A stretch of DNA of 64,000 bases from Paenibacillus cellulositrophicus. Lineage in GTDB: Bacteria; Bacillota; Bacilli; Paenibacillales; Paenibacillaceae. A program made the position numbers and the translations under genes. Positions within the stretch are counted from its first letter, which is position 1; every line of letters starts with the position of its first letter. Shown piece after piece: positions 24,106-33,682 of the stretch. Under the pieces are notes generated by a model, which saw only the letters and a list, made by a program, of their open reading frames with translations, made no database searches and was not told where the DNA came from. The stretch is taken from assembly GCF_009363095.1 (NCBI RefSeq), contig NZ_CP045296.1, forward strand, positions 806,001-870,000, given 5' to 3'.

Positions 24106-24537
24106 ATGAACAACGTTACCAAAATGAAGATCGGCAAACCGGTCAGTGAAGTGTTTGAAGCTTTCGTTGATCCAGCTAAAATAGGGAATTTCTGGTTTAC
24201 TTCAAGCTCTGAAAGATGGGAACAAGGCAAAATGATTACATTAAGATACGACGAATACGATGCTCGGGGCGATATCAAGATCATGGAAATCAAAGAAAAC
24301 CAAAAAATCGTGTTTCAATGGGGCGCCGATGGAGAAGGGCATGAAGTTACCATTACGATTGCTGAATCGGGGATTTCCGAAAGTATCGTCGAGGTGACGG
24401 AAGAAGGGTTTAACGAAAACGAGCAGGACTGGATACGTCAATTCGTGGATAATAAAGAAGGATGGGTCTATATGTTGACTTGTTTAAAAGGGTATTTGGA
24501 ATTTGGCGTTCAATTGAGAGCCTCCCTGATCAAATAG
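24106..24537 (+). CDS. SRPBCC/AHSA1-domain protein
   Basis: A 143-residue START-like protein: KIGKPVSEVFEAFVDPAKIGNFWF at the start, a WGADGEGHEV strand, and the helix GWVYMLTCLKGYLEFG at the end, as in the AHSA1 branch. These small hydrophobic-pocket proteins bind ligands or act as co-chaperones. I prefer ATG 24106, nine bases after AAAGGAA; an in-frame ATG at 24097 is too close to it. The product has no evident pathway here. Confidence 0.78.
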   Translation: MNNVTKMKIGKPVSEVFEAFVDPAKIGNFWFTSSSERWEQGKMITLRYDEYDARGDIKIMEIKENQKIVFQWGADGEGHEVTITIAESGISESIVEVTEEGFNENEQDWIRQFVDNKEGWVYMLTCLKGYLEFGVQLRASLIK

Positions 24538-24566
24538 TTAGCCAAATGCTTGCATAGCCGCCGATA

Positions 24567-24598
24567 TTGTTGAAATAGAAACAAAATCTCCATATAAT
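24567..24598 (+). promoter_or_regulatory. Promoter of the marR-like gene with MarR operator
   Basis: -35 TTGAAA (24570-24575), 17-base spacer, perfect -10 TATAAT (24593-24598). The 18-base TTGTTGAAATAGAAACAA (24567-24584) covers the -35. It matches two copies before the drug pump, so it is a probable autoregulatory operator. Confidence 0.7.
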
Positions 24599-24631
24599 AG
24601 GGTCATGCTCCAACGGGCGGGAGGGCAGTCC

Positions 24632-25099
24632 ATGAATAAACAAGAACAGGTCATGATGGATTTCAGGGACTTATTTAACAAGATGGCTTGGCTTAATAAA
24701 TCCAAGATGGAAGACAGCCTTAAAGGGTATAAGCCTTCTGAAGTCCATTGCATCGAAGCCATCGGAAAAAACGACGATCCCAACGTAACCAAACTTGCGG
24801 AATCCCTTTATATGACGAGAGGTGCCCTAAGTAAATTAACGAAGAAGCTTATGGAAAAAGGCCTGATCGAAAGCTACCAGAAGCCGGATAACAAAAAAGA
24901 AATCTATTTTAGGCTTACGGAACAGGGGAAGTTCATTTATAACATCCATGAGGAACTGCACCAAGAGTTTCAAGAGCGGGATCAAGCCGTGTTTGAGCAG
25001 GTAACCGAGGAGCAATTTGACGCTATGCTTCGCTTCATCCAAGCGTACAGCAGGCATTTGGATGCGGAAATTATGAAACAGGGTATTAGTATTCATTAA
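24632..25099 (+). CDS. MarR family transcriptional regulator
   Basis: A 155-residue MarR protein: winged helix around residues 45-95 (VTKLAESLYMTRGALSKLTKKL and the wing KPDNKKEIYFRLTEQG), with flanking dimer helices. It starts at ATG 24632 after GGGAGGG. Its own promoter carries one operator copy and the downstream DHA2 pump two, which argues that it represses both and is released by a toxic small molecule. A terminator separates the two genes. Confidence 0.88.
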   Translation: MNKQEQVMMDFRDLFNKMAWLNKSKMEDSLKGYKPSEVHCIEAIGKNDDPNVTKLAESLYMTRGALSKLTKKLMEKGLIESYQKPDNKKEIYFRLTEQGKFIYNIHEELHQEFQERDQAVFEQVTEEQFDAMLRFIQAYSRHLDAEIMKQGISIH

Positions 25100-25136
25100 G
25101 ATGGACCCATTCGAATAATGAATAAAGAAATCGCAG

Positions 25137-25170
25137 GCAGTCGTGCTCTATTGAGCATGGCTGCTTTTTT
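25137..25170 (+). terminator. Terminator after the marR-like gene
   Basis: GCAGTCGTGCTC and GAGCATGGCTGC arms with a TATT loop, then seven T. Confidence 0.8.
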
Positions 25171-25182
25171 GTTATGATTATT

Positions 25183-25228
25183 TTGTTGACAGGGAAACAA
25201 AGTTGCGTTATTGTTGACAAGGAAACAA
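25183..25228 (+). promoter_or_regulatory. Two tandem MarR operators before the DHA2 pump
   Basis: TTGTTGACAGGGAAACAA (25183-25200) and TTGTTGACAAGGAAACAA (25211-25228) differ at one base and are spaced 28 bases apart start to start. Each contains TTGACA, a perfect -35. The first can pair with TATTGT at 25209-25214 (17-base spacer), so a bound repressor would block the promoter. Confidence 0.7.
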
Positions 25229-25255
25229 ACAACCTTCTATGGTGAGGTGATGAAC

Positions 25256-26668
25256 ATGGCAAAAGTTAAAGCCAAGGAATCAGGATTACCCAAAGAAATG
25301 CTTATTGCCGCCTGGGCGATTGCCCTCGGAGCCATTGCCCCCATGCTGGACTCGACGATGGTGAACATCGCCATTGACCAACTAACCAAGGACTTCAATA
25401 CGACATTGGATATCGTTCAATGGTCCATTACCGGGTATGTTTTAGCCCTTGCGATTGCGGTTCCAGTATCCGGATGGCTTATGAATACATGTAACGGAAA
25501 GAAAATCTTTATCGGAGCAGTCATCGCTTTTGGTGTCATTTCTGTGTTAGTAGGTGTAAGCTGGGATATTTCCAGTTTCATCTTTTTTCGTCTGCTTCAA
25601 GGATTCAGCGCGGGAATCATAACGACGCTCATGTCAACCCTATTGGTTAAAACAGCAGGTCCTGAAAATGTGGGGAAAGTGATGGCCATCGTCAGCACGC
25701 CTATGATTTTTGGACCAATCCTAGGGCCAGTCATCGGAGGCTTTATCGTTCAAGGCGCGTCTTGGCATTGGATATTCTTTATCAACGTGTTTATCGTTCT
25801 GATTGCTGCGCCCCTGATGGTGAAAAAGATTCCCGACTTTGAACCGTTTGACAAAGACAGTAAACTCGATGTTTTTGGAATTATTGATTTGTCCTTCATG
25901 AGTGCGGCCCTGATATACGGCATTACGAAAGCAGCGGACCATGCATCCTTTAACAATCGGGAAACGATCCTGTGGGTGGGCATGGGTCTTGCCTTAGCCG
26001 TCATTTACTTCGTATATAATCGGAACCGAAAAAATCAAACCGTGCTTCCGTTGAATCTGTTTGCACACAAGAGCTTCACGGCTGCGAGTATCGGTTTGTT
26101 TTTGGCGAATATTGCCGTCATGGGTCCGATGATCATCCTGCCGTTGTTCTTCCAAAACTTCCGGCATTTTACCGCCATTGAGGCAGCGCTTGCGTTAATT
26201 CCCCAAGGCGTCGGGATGCTCATTACACGGCCGCTGATCGGAAAAATGATTGATCGGATCGGCGCGAAATACGTAGTTCTGGTCAGCCTTGTCATTTCGC
26301 TTATTGGTTCCATTCCGCTGATCTTTATCACCGATCATACAAGCATGATCTGGATTTCCATCGTATTGTTCATCCGGGGTACCAGTTTTGGAGGCATTAT
26401 GCTTCCGCTTACGAGTGACGCTTATACAGGACTGGACAGCAAACAACTTCCGCAAGCAGGTGTCGGGATCAATATGATTGAAAACCTGGGATCAAGCTTT
26501 GGCTCAGCGGTTATTGTAACCGTCGTCGCAGCGGCCCTCCAAGGAATGCAGCCAACGATAGCGAACGGATTACAGGGTTATCATACAGGATTTTTAGTAT
26601 CCGCTGTTGTCCTTGCGATAATCTGCATCCCGGGTCTATTCCTTACCCATAAAAAAAGCGCATCATAA
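25256..26668 (+). CDS. DHA2 family MFS multidrug efflux transporter (EmrB/QacA-like)
   Basis: A 470-residue 14-helix transporter of the drug:H+ antiporter-2 family. Motif D1-like LDSTMVNIAIDQL is in helix 1, motif C-like GPILGPVIGGFIV in helix 5, and WHWIFFINV follows. It should expel drugs or lipophilic toxins. I chose ATG 25256, six bases after GAGGTG; ATG 25250 overlaps the ribosome site. The two MarR operators upstream make it the clear target of the adjacent regulator. Confidence 0.9.
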   Translation: MAKVKAKESGLPKEMLIAAWAIALGAIAPMLDSTMVNIAIDQLTKDFNTTLDIVQWSITGYVLALAIAVPVSGWLMNTCNGKKIFIGAVIAFGVISVLVGVSWDISSFIFFRLLQGFSAGIITTLMSTLLVKTAGPENVGKVMAIVSTPMIFGPILGPVIGGFIVQGASWHWIFFINVFIVLIAAPLMVKKIPDFEPFDKDSKLDVFGIIDLSFMSAALIYGITKAADHASFNNRETILWVGMGLALAVIYFVYNRNRKNQTVLPLNLFAHKSFTAASIGLFLANIAVMGPMIILPLFFQNFRHFTAIEAALALIPQGVGMLITRPLIGKMIDRIGAKYVVLVSLVISLIGSIPLIFITDHTSMIWISIVLFIRGTSFGGIMLPLTSDAYTGLDSKQLPQAGVGINMIENLGSSFGSAVIVTVVAAALQGMQPTIANGLQGYHTGFLVSAVVLAIICIPGLFLTHKKSAS

Positions 26669-26739
26669 CGATTCTTGCTTCACATTCAAAGGCGGATGTT
26701 GTTCATTTTTGCTGCCACTCACACAGCTTCCATAAGGGA

Positions 26740-26767
26740 CGGATGCCACCTGGCATTCGTTTTTTTG
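26740..26767 (+). terminator. Terminator after the DHA2 pump
   Basis: CGGATGCCA, CC, TGGCATTCG, then seven T. The remaining bases up to 26951 hold no gene I can support, apart from a five-codon ORF with a strong ribosome site (ATG 26871) just before the histidine kinase. Confidence 0.8.
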
Positions 26768-26972
26768 CGTGACAAGGGTTCCAGACGGCGGTTAGCGAAT
26801 ACAGGACAATCATCCGGCGCATAGGCATCCAAAGAAAGACAGCCGGAAGTATTTGGAGGAAGGTGGTGATATGATCAGAACGATCTGAAACCGGAGGATT
26901 TACACAAGGATTTCCACAAGAACATGGCATGGATAAAGGGAGGAGAGCCCTATCAAACGGTGGAACGACTAT

Positions 26973-28799
26973 TTGCTGAAAACAAAAATGTTTATCGCAT
27001 TCTCGGCGGTATCCCTGTTTATTGTGACGCTGACCTGCCTGATGTTTGACTACAAAAATGTAAGCGATATCAAAAGCCAAACGTTCGCACTATCGGATAC
27101 GATTACGAGGCAGTTCAGCAGGACGTTCGAGCTGTATGTACAGGACATTGAAAAATTATCCGTGTCAATCATCGGGGATTCCATCATCCAAAGCAGCCTG
27201 ATCGATCATTACCACTCCAACGATCCTGTGGAGCAGAACGAAATCGAACTCACAATCAACAATCGGCTGTTCACGCATTTACAGTCGAGATCCCAATTGC
27301 AGAGCATTTACCTGTTTACTTTGGACCATAATGCGTATTTTGTATCGAAAGCCAGCGGACCTAAGGTCAGTTTTCATCTGGAAGATGAAATCTGGTATCC
27401 CCGGACAGCCGAAATCATGACAAACAAGTTCATTTTACTCCCTGTCTCTGAGGAAAATACCGGGGGAGACCGCAAGGAGAAGGTCATCTCATTCGTGCGA
27501 AATATCAACCGCATCCCTTATCGGGACACCCTCGCGTATATGAAGATTAACATCAATGTGAACGTTATTAACGACATGCTCGTCATGTCCGATGCCAACG
27601 AATTTGAACGGAGCATGAGGGTTCTCATCGTTACGGACGAGGGTGACATCGTTTACGACGGCAAGGATGAACTTACCGGAAACACCCATTCGGGACTGGA
27701 CAAGTCCGCATTTCAGAAATCGCCTCACTCGGGGGAACTGACGTGGATGGGGCAGCGATACCTGTACACGATCGAGCATTCGGATTATACCAAATGGAAT
27801 ACGGTCATTCTTACGCCGAAAGATTTTTTACTGTCCAAGCAGAAAAAGTCGCAATATATTCTCGCTCTTGCCGGGCTGCTCGCCACAGTGCTGATCGCCC
27901 TCGTGTCTTATCTTTTGTCTCACCAGATCACGATTCCGCTGCGTAACTTGATGAAGAAAATGACGCGGGTCGAGCAGGGCGATTTCAGCCAATACATGTC
28001 CGTAACAGGAAATCACGAAATCAGCAGGCTCAGCCGGATTTACAACAACATGCTGGACAGCATTTCCCGCTTGATCAGCGAAGTATACGAATCCAAATTG
28101 GCGGAGAAAAATGCCCAGTTATCGGCGCTGCAGGCGCAGATCAATCCTCATTTTTTGTACAACACCCTGAACATCATGAAGTCGATCAGCCGTGTCCGGG
28201 GCATCGAGGAGGTTGCCGAAATGTCGGAATCGCTCGCAGAGCTGTTCCAGTACAGCATGAAAAATTTGCAGCACCCGGTCCCCCTTCAGGAGGAACTGAA
28301 CCATATCGAAAATTACATGAACATCCAGCATCACCGGTTCGGCAGCAGGTTCGAGCTTCACGTGTCCGTCCCTGATCATCTGCTTCATGCATCTGTATTG
28401 AAATTAACGATACAGCCTCTAATCGAAAACGCCATCATTCATGGATTGGGCAACATGAAGTCCGGCGGAAGGATTGACCTTCGGGCGATGCAAAACGGCA
28501 GCTCGTTCGTCATCGAGGTGTCCGATAACGGTAAAGGCATGGACAAGGAGCAGCTGGAAGGGCTGCGGAGTGCACTCCTGCATACTGCACATTCGAGCCG
28601 CATTCAAGACCGGCCGTATGGGATCGGACTCAGCAATATCCGTGAACGGATCCGGCTGTTCTATGGGGCCGAATACGGGATGGAGCTCGAGAGCAGCCAG
28701 GGCGGAGGGACGACCGTCCGGATCACCTTACCGTTTATGGATCACGACAACTGGAATAAGGAGGATGCCACGGATGAATATATTTCTGGTGGAGGATGA
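26973..28799 (+). CDS. YesM-type sensor histidine kinase
   Basis: A kinase of about 608 residues: membrane helix at residues 6-25, extracellular sensor (dCache-like) to about 285, second helix at 290-310, HAMP, then the His_kinase domain with phosphoacceptor His393 (QAQINPHFLYNTLN) and ATPase motifs (ENAIIHGLG, DNGKGM, GIGLSNIRERI). It pairs with the YesN-type regulator that overlaps its end. Start is uncertain: TTG 26973 lacks a ribosome site. Seven codons earlier ATC 26952 follows GGGAGGAG and would give a typical IKRWNDYLL N-terminus, so either ATC is used or an ATG was lost. Confidence 0.88.
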   Translation: MLKTKMFIAFSAVSLFIVTLTCLMFDYKNVSDIKSQTFALSDTITRQFSRTFELYVQDIEKLSVSIIGDSIIQSSLIDHYHSNDPVEQNEIELTINNRLFTHLQSRSQLQSIYLFTLDHNAYFVSKASGPKVSFHLEDEIWYPRTAEIMTNKFILLPVSEENTGGDRKEKVISFVRNINRIPYRDTLAYMKININVNVINDMLVMSDANEFERSMRVLIVTDEGDIVYDGKDELTGNTHSGLDKSAFQKSPHSGELTWMGQRYLYTIEHSDYTKWNTVILTPKDFLLSKQKKSQYILALAGLLATVLIALVSYLLSHQITIPLRNLMKKMTRVEQGDFSQYMSVTGNHEISRLSRIYNNMLDSISRLISEVYESKLAEKNAQLSALQAQINPHFLYNTLNIMKSISRVRGIEEVAEMSESLAELFQYSMKNLQHPVPLQEELNHIENYMNIQHHRFGSRFELHVSVPDHLLHASVLKLTIQPLIENAIIHGLGNMKSGGRIDLRAMQNGSSFVIEVSDNGKGMDKEQLEGLRSALLHTAHSSRIQDRPYGIGLSNIRERIRLFYGAEYGMELESSQGGGTTVRITLPFMDHDNWNKEDATDEYISGGG

Positions 28800-30288
28800 G
28801 CATTGGGCGCTTGCGGAGCTCGTCGAGCTGTTCCGGATCTATGAAACGGAGCACCGCATTTTTGCATTCGGCAGCGGGGATGAAGCGTTGGCCGCAGCCT
28901 ATGAGAACACGCCCGACCTGGTATTGACCGACATCACGATGCCGGGTATGGACGGGCTGGAATTGATCAAAGCGTTAATCGGCGTCCACCCAGACCTCAA
29001 AGCGATCGTGCTGAGCGTGCATGACCAGTTTACCTATGCCCAGCAGGGGATGAAAATGGGAGTCATTGACTATTTGCTGAAGCCTGTCCGCAAGGAGGTT
29101 TTATACGCGGCCATTGACCAAACGCTTCTTCAAATTACACACGATACGCAAAGAAAAACCGAACGTATGCATGCAGCCGTCACACAGATGCTTTTGTCTT
29201 CAGAGACCCCGGTGAATGAGTATACGGCATCTGTTACCGGGAGTCTGTATTTCGCAGCATTACTGCAAACCAATGGCCTTGCTTCGGAAGAGGGTGGGAA
29301 GGATACGGCGCTAGGCAGCGCACGATCGGTATTTCACAAGCGGCTGCGGGAACAAGACTTCTACTGCATTGACGTTGGCGCGAAGCGGAAAGTTCTGCTT
29401 GCAGCCTTAGAGGATGAACATCTTATTGCATACTGTACGTCCTGCCTTCAAATGCTCTATCAACAATTGATCCGTTCCGGAATTCAAGTGCACATGGGGT
29501 ACGTCATCAAGAAGAAAGGGGAGTCCCTGCACTCCAGCTATACGGCATTGAACAAAATGATTGAGGAGCAGAGGAAGTTCGGGATGTCCACATACGTAAC
29601 GCCAGACACATGCACTGTAGAGGCTGAAATCGGCGAAATATGGGATCGTGCCAGGCTGCTCCAAAATTTTATGAGACAGGGAGAAATCCAAAAGGGGAAA
29701 GATACGATTCAGAGTATAGTTCATGAATTAAAGCATCATCAACTGACTTTGAAGCAGCTGACGTTGTTCATTAGTGATCTTTTCTATTCGCTCAAATATA
29801 ACCTTCATGCTTCTTCTAACCGGGACACCCGAATCGCCGCGCTCCATGACGACATGCATGTACTTCACGAATTCACTACGTATGACGAATTGTCCGGCTG
29901 GCTTACCCATAAAGTATTCGGGCTGTTCGGCGGGCAGACACCTTTTGATCAGAAACCCAAGGAACTTGTCCCCATTCTGTTAAATCATATCCATTCGAAT
30001 TATGAGCATGATCTTTCACTTCAGCAGTTTGCCGCGGAACATCACGTAAGCCTCGGTTATTTGTCACGCCTGTTTAAAACCCAGACGGGGTACACCTTCT
30101 CAGACTATTTGATCAGGCACCGGATCGAAGCAGCCAAAACGCTGTTGAGTGAGGGAGCCCGCATCACGGATGTCAGCAGACTTGTCGGCTATGAGGATCC
30201 AAAGCATTTCAGCCAAGTATTCAAACGAATTGTCGGCGCCCCCCCTAAAACATACGCTCAAATGCAAAAAAGAAAATTCACCCCCTAA
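28774..30288 (+). CDS. YesN-type response regulator with AraC DNA-binding domain
   Basis: A 504-residue regulator: receiver domain with phosphoacceptor Asp53 (LVLTDITMPGMDGLE) and Lys in LLKPVRKEV, a middle region of about 250 residues, and a C-terminal AraC HTH pair (LSLQQFAAEHHVSLGYLSRLFK, ARITDVSRLVGYEDPKHFSQVFKR). GGAGG precedes ATG 28774, which lies inside the kinase gene (26-base overlap). It most likely activates the ABC transporter and the catabolic genes that follow. Confidence 0.9.
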   Translation: MNIFLVEDEHWALAELVELFRIYETEHRIFAFGSGDEALAAAYENTPDLVLTDITMPGMDGLELIKALIGVHPDLKAIVLSVHDQFTYAQQGMKMGVIDYLLKPVRKEVLYAAIDQTLLQITHDTQRKTERMHAAVTQMLLSSETPVNEYTASVTGSLYFAALLQTNGLASEEGGKDTALGSARSVFHKRLREQDFYCIDVGAKRKVLLAALEDEHLIAYCTSCLQMLYQQLIRSGIQVHMGYVIKKKGESLHSSYTALNKMIEEQRKFGMSTYVTPDTCTVEAEIGEIWDRARLLQNFMRQGEIQKGKDTIQSIVHELKHHQLTLKQLTLFISDLFYSLKYNLHASSNRDTRIAALHDDMHVLHEFTTYDELSGWLTHKVFGLFGGQTPFDQKPKELVPILLNHIHSNYEHDLSLQQFAAEHHVSLGYLSRLFKTQTGYTFSDYLIRHRIEAAKTLLSEGARITDVSRLVGYEDPKHFSQVFKRIVGAPPKTYAQMQKRKFTP

Positions 30289-30384
30289 AAATGGGCAAAA
30301 GCACAGGTGTTCACCCATCCGTAATCCATCTAATCTTAACTTACGAGGGAACCCGGGCCCTTGATGCTGCATCGTTTCTCCCAT

Positions 30385-30398
30385 CGAAAGCGCATTCA
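30385..30398 (+). promoter_or_regulatory. cre-like site before the sugar transporter
   Basis: CGAAAGCGCATTCA fits the CcpA operator core TGNAANCGNWNNCA except for the first base. It lies about 60 bases upstream of the solute-binding protein gene. Suggests catabolite repression; weak evidence alone. Confidence 0.35.
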
Positions 30399-30455
30399 AC
30401 CTTTGAGCAATCCGCAGGATCCAATGAAGGAATCAGTTAGGGAGGTTGTGTAATC

Positions 30456-31787
30456 ATGAAGATGACGAAGAGCAAACCGCTTGCATTCGTTACCAGTATC
30501 GTGTTAATGATGACGCTGCTTGCAGGCTGCGGGGGAGGGGGCAATGCCGCCGAAGGTGATACCGGAACCGCCGGTTCAACTTCGAAAAAGACGACGCTGA
30601 CATTGATGGTCGGCAACACAGGTACAACCCTGGAGGCACTGAAAGCCGTAGCGGCGGAGGCTGAGAAAAAGCTCAATATCGCTATCGAATTCGATATTAA
30701 ACCGGACGGCGGGGAAGGCGACAATCTGGTCAAGACGCGCCTGGCCACCGGCGATATGGATGATCTGCTCGTATATAACACCGGATCGCTTTTTCTGGCG
30801 CTAAATCCGGAAGAGCACTTTATGGATGTAACGAACGAACCTTTTATGGCCAATGTGCTGGATTCCTTTAAGACGGTCGTCACATCCAACGGTAAAGTTT
30901 ACGGCGCCCCGGTGGGCTCTACCAATGCAGGGGGCATTCTCTACAACAAAAAGGTTTACGCTGACCTTGGCCTGTCCGTACCGAAAACATGGGATGAGTT
31001 CATGGCCAACAACGAAAAGATCAAAGCAGCCGGTAAAACCGCCGTGCTCGCTTCCTACAAGGATACTTGGACTTCACAGTTGTTTGTGCTAGCCGACTTT
31101 TATAACGTAAAGGCGCAGGTTCCGAATTTCGCGACGGATTACACGGCCAACAAGGTCAAGTATGCAACCACACCTGCGGCGCTCCGCGGCTTCGAAAAGA
31201 TCGAAGAAGTGTACAAGAAGGGCTATATGAATAAGGATTTTCTGGCAACGACCTATGATGTGGCACTGAAAATGCTGGCCACCGGCGAAGGCGTGCATTA
31301 CCCGATGCTGTCCAGCGGACTCGATACGATCATGGCCAATACGCCGGACCAGATCGACGACATCGGATTTTTTGCCCAGCCGAGCGACAGCGCGGACATA
31401 AACGGGCTGACCATATGGATGCCGAGCGGCCTGTATATCAACAAAGACACCAAAAACGCCGACGCGGCAAAGAAATGGTTGGACTATTTTGTCTCTTCGG
31501 AAGGGCAGGCCGTGTTCGCTTCCAAGGTGAAAGCGGCGGGTCCATACGTGATCAAAGGCGCCACACTGCCGGACGATTCTTACGGTGCCGTAAAAGACAT
31601 GCAGCATTATTTCGACGAGGGGCACACTGCTCCGGCGCTTGAATTCGTCTCCCCGGTCAAAGGGCCGAACCTCGAAAACATCACGGTCGCCGTCGGCAGC
31701 GGCATCAGCACAGGCAAAAAAGGGGCCGAAGACTACGACAAGGACGTGGAGAAACAGGCGCAGCAGTTGAACCTTCCTGGCTGGTAA
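30456..31787 (+). CDS. ABC transporter sugar-binding lipoprotein
   Basis: A 443-residue extracellular solute-binding protein. The signal peptide ends at lipobox LLAGC with acylated Cys25, followed by a Gly-rich linker. The mature part has the family 1 features SNGKVYGAPVGSTNAGGILYNKK and DEFMANNEKIK. It would bind an oligosaccharide outside the membrane for the two permeases that follow. The control region is the 167 bases after yesN, with a cre-like site. The sugar is unknown; the downstream sulfatase-like genes hint at an anionic (sulfated or phosphorylated) glycan. Confidence 0.9.
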   Translation: MKMTKSKPLAFVTSIVLMMTLLAGCGGGGNAAEGDTGTAGSTSKKTTLTLMVGNTGTTLEALKAVAAEAEKKLNIAIEFDIKPDGGEGDNLVKTRLATGDMDDLLVYNTGSLFLALNPEEHFMDVTNEPFMANVLDSFKTVVTSNGKVYGAPVGSTNAGGILYNKKVYADLGLSVPKTWDEFMANNEKIKAAGKTAVLASYKDTWTSQLFVLADFYNVKAQVPNFATDYTANKVKYATTPAALRGFEKIEEVYKKGYMNKDFLATTYDVALKMLATGEGVHYPMLSSGLDTIMANTPDQIDDIGFFAQPSDSADINGLTIWMPSGLYINKDTKNADAAKKWLDYFVSSEGQAVFASKVKAAGPYVIKGATLPDDSYGAVKDMQHYFDEGHTAPALEFVSPVKGPNLENITVAVGSGISTGKKGAEDYDKDVEKQAQQLNLPGW

Positions 31788-31808
31788 CCGCCGAGAAAGG
31801 AGAACTTC

Positions 31809-32675
31809 ATGACCAAAACCAAGATGAGAACGTATTCGTATTTCTTTTTACTGCCAGCCGGCATCATTTACTTCGTCTTTTATTTGCTCCCTACCATCCT
31901 GTCGTTTTTCTTCAGCATGACGAGATGGACCTTAACGAAATGGACGTATATCGGCTTTGAGAACTATGCTACGTTTTTCTCCGAAACGTCGCTGAGCATC
32001 GGTTTCCGTAACACGCTTGTGTACGCCGTCGTGACCTGCGGGTTAAAAGTCGTGCTTGGTCTTCTGCTCGGTGCCTTCCTTACGTCAAGGATTCTGTTCA
32101 AAAACTATTTGCGTTCGGTTATCTTCTTTCCGACCTTGCTAAGTACGATCGCTGTGGGGATCGCATTCTCCACGATGATGCACCCTTCGCACGGGATGTT
32201 CAACACCGTCCTGGCCTCTCTGGGCATCACCGGTCCGGATTGGCTGGGCAATACGAAAATCGCGTTATTGTCCGTTGCGATGGTCGATGTCTGGAAGGGC
32301 GTCGGCGTCGCGACGGTCATCTACATCGCAGGAATATCGGCGATTCCCCAGGAGTATTACGAGGCTTTAAAGATCGACGGAGGGAACAACTATTCCGCTT
32401 TTTGGAATATTACGCTGCCGCTGAGCCGGCCGGCCATGAACTCCGTCATTATCCTTGCGTTCATCGGCGGCCTGCGCTCCTTCGATTTGATTTGGGCGAT
32501 GACGAAGGGGGGACCCGGTTTTACGACCGACCTGATCGCCTCGATTATTTACAAGCAGTACCAGGCCGGTTTTTATGGGCTCGCTACGGCCGGTAACGTG
32601 ATCTTGTTCATCGCTGTCTCGGTGCTGGCGTTCCCGCTCTATAAGTTCCTGACGAAAAGCGAGGTGAACTTATGA
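31809..32675 (+). CDS. Sugar ABC transporter permease (MalF/UgpA-like)
   Basis: A 288-residue permease with six membrane helices and the EAA loop EYYEALKIDGGNNYSAFWNI, which contacts the ATPase. It is preceded by GAAAGGAG and overlaps the next permease by four bases. No ATP-binding gene is in the cluster, so a shared MsmX-type ATPase encoded elsewhere probably energises it, as is common for Bacillus-type CUT1 importers. Confidence 0.9.
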   Translation: MTKTKMRTYSYFFLLPAGIIYFVFYLLPTILSFFFSMTRWTLTKWTYIGFENYATFFSETSLSIGFRNTLVYAVVTCGLKVVLGLLLGAFLTSRILFKNYLRSVIFFPTLLSTIAVGIAFSTMMHPSHGMFNTVLASLGITGPDWLGNTKIALLSVAMVDVWKGVGVATVIYIAGISAIPQEYYEALKIDGGNNYSAFWNITLPLSRPAMNSVIILAFIGGLRSFDLIWAMTKGGPGFTTDLIASIIYKQYQAGFYGLATAGNVILFIAVSVLAFPLYKFLTKSEVNL

Positions 32676-33580
32676 GCAAAGGTATAAGCAGCAATCACAT
32701 GATCAAGGGCATCCGCGGAAGCAGGAGCGAGCGCGCTGACGGCAGACTATCCAAACGGGTGAGGAAAATCACGATGGGTATCGTGGCACTTATTCTGAGT
32801 ACCTTGATCTTTTGGATTCCCTTTTACTTTGTCATCATCAACTCGCTTAAGAATCAGGCGGAATCCGCGGATATGAGCATGGCTTGGCCGAGCAGCTTTC
32901 ATTTCCTGGACAATTATAAAGCCGTCCTGACTGCTTCGGATTACATGCTGATCCGCGCATTCATCAACAGCACGCTGCTCACCGTCCTGTCCATCAGCAT
33001 CCTCGTTATTGTGGCGGCGATGGCCGGCTTTGTGCTGCAGCGCAGGGAAGGAGGGAGGACGTCCTCCTTCATTAATTTTCTTGTGCTCGCCGGGCTGATG
33101 ATCCCGCCGGCTATCGTGCCGACGATCTGGGTGCTTGATTCCATCGGTTTGTTCAAGACGCTGGCGGGAATCATGCTTATCGAAGTCGCTCTGCATTTTC
33201 CGTTTGCGGCGATTCTGTACAAAGCGTTTGTGGCGACGCTCCCCCGTGAAGTCGATGAGAGCGCTTTGATCGACGGATGCGGTGGCGGCCGGTTATTTTT
33301 GAGCATCATTTTTCCGCTATTGAAGCCGGTGACCTCGACTGTGATCGTACTGACGTCCATCAATGTGTTTAACGATTTTGTCAATCCGCTTTACTTTTTC
33401 CCCGGCGCGGACAACGCCACGATCCAGCTGACGCTGTACAATTTCATGAGCCGGTTCACGACATCGTGGAACTTGCTGTTTGCGGACATCGTGCTGATCT
33501 CGATCCCGCCGCTCATCCTCTTTATTTTCTTTAACAAGAAAATCGTGGCGGGGATGACGGCAGGGGCGGTCAAAGGCTAG
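32672..33580 (+). CDS. Carbohydrate ABC transporter permease (MalG/AraQ-like)
   Basis: A 302-residue permease with a 30-residue cytoplasmic N-terminal extension rich in Arg and Lys, then six helices. The EAA loop reads REVDESALIDGCGGGRLFLS. ATGA overlap with the preceding permease indicates a matched heterodimer. The Gly-Gly-Gly after the DG of the EAA loop is slightly unusual. Completes the importer with the lipoprotein at 30456. Confidence 0.9.
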   Translation: MSKGISSNHMIKGIRGSRSERADGRLSKRVRKITMGIVALILSTLIFWIPFYFVIINSLKNQAESADMSMAWPSSFHFLDNYKAVLTASDYMLIRAFINSTLLTVLSISILVIVAAMAGFVLQRREGGRTSSFINFLVLAGLMIPPAIVPTIWVLDSIGLFKTLAGIMLIEVALHFPFAAILYKAFVATLPREVDESALIDGCGGGRLFLSIIFPLLKPVTSTVIVLTSINVFNDFVNPLYFFPGADNATIQLTLYNFMSRFTTSWNLLFADIVLISIPPLILFIFFNKKIVAGMTAGAVKG

Positions 33581-33682
33581 AAGAATGACCCGGATAAATG
33601 TGCAACACAAATCGTCCGGATCGGTACAGTTTCTGTCCCGATCGACCATGAATCAGGAAATCACGGGGATTATGATGTTATT

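Noticed and set aside
26924..27050. Frame starting at ATG 26924 overlapping the kinase start
   Set aside because: No ribosome site, 43-residue product without family features, and it lies almost wholly over the kinase N-terminus.
28474..28773. Long upstream extension of the YesN frame inside the kinase gene
   Set aside because: It overlaps conserved kinase ATPase sequence; the receiver domain begins exactly at ATG 28774 with GGAGG before it.
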